Assembly: GCA_045657265.1 (NCBI GenBank)
Contig: JAZOSU010000026.1
Coordinates: 1-38,417, forward strand
Source: RGIG9041 sp045657265
GTDB taxonomy: Bacteria > Bacillota > Clostridia > Oscillospirales > QAKW01
DNA: 38,417 nucleotides
Direction of reading: 5' to 3'
The notes below the pieces were generated by a model that searched no databases, was not told the DNA's origin, and saw nothing but the letters and a program-made list of their open reading frames with translations. The translations under genes and the position numbers were made by a program. Positions within the stretch are counted from its first letter, which is position 1; the number at the start of each line of letters is the position of its first letter. This document shows, in pieces, positions 38,314 through 38,417 of this stretch.

Positions 38314-38417
38314 AAGGCATCACGGAACTCATGGGACTATGACATTATCACTCCTTTACATTTTCAACTGCATTTCATTGCTGTTATTATTTTGTTGTTT
38401 CTTTTGTCCGCGTTTGC

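Overview
The window reads as a chromosomal segment of a low-to-medium GC, endospore-forming Bacillota bacterium, most likely a gut-type Clostridia. The support is a complete S10-spc-alpha ribosomal gene block in the usual Firmicutes order, a SpoIIR sporulation signalling protein, strong AAGGAGG ribosome binding sites, near-consensus TTGACA/TATAAT promoters, and zinc-type (C+) S14, L36 and adenylate kinase. The genus cannot be read from the sequence by eye. Standard genetic code is used: TGA terminates several intact genes.

Layout. (1) 1-2690: a GC-richer M20 peptidase gene and a decayed IS3-family element, ending at a tRNA-Ser(GCU) on the minus strand. (2) 2690-6700, minus strand: a cell-surface polymer operon with two LytR-CpsA-Psr (LCP) ligases, a polyprenyl-phosphate sugar-1-phosphate transferase and a DUF4422 glycosyltransferase. 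The polymer would be started on a lipid carrier by the transferase, extended, and attached to peptidoglycan by the LCP proteins. (3) 6700-6840: a divergent control region with eight copies of a 9-bp repeat arranged as four tandem pairs at an exact 30-bp period. (4) 6840-17173, plus strand: a compact, apparently intact, P22-like (podovirus-type) virion cassette: possible small terminase, large terminase, small membrane protein, portal, receptor-binding fibre, holin, M23-SLH endolysin, scaffold, coat, head completion protein, tail hub and coiled-coil ejection-type protein. Integrase, repressor, replication and tape-measure genes are absent although both host flanks are visible. (5) 17177-19320: ECF-type S component, ispE and spoIIR. 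(6) 19405-34785: a promoter, a structured leader of about 300 nt, and 28 tightly packed genes from rpsJ to rplQ including secY, adk, map, infA and rpoA, closed by a strong terminator. (7) 34782-36246: a broken calcineurin-type phosphoesterase with its own promoter, then tRNA-Trp. (8) 36330-38136: an AT-rich three-gene operon of unknown function encoding two proteins with C-terminal membrane anchors and a small basic protein, with a strong terminator. (9) The last 280 bases hold only a frameshifted small gene remnant on the minus strand.

The most unusual parts are the stripped-down virion cassette with its repeat-studded divergent promoter, the endolysin with an internal in-frame start that would release its SLH domain alone, and the unknown AT-rich operon behind tRNA-Trp. 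Two places (tRNA-Ser and the ECF S gene) carry dyads that overlap a promoter so that only read-through transcripts can fold the full hairpin.
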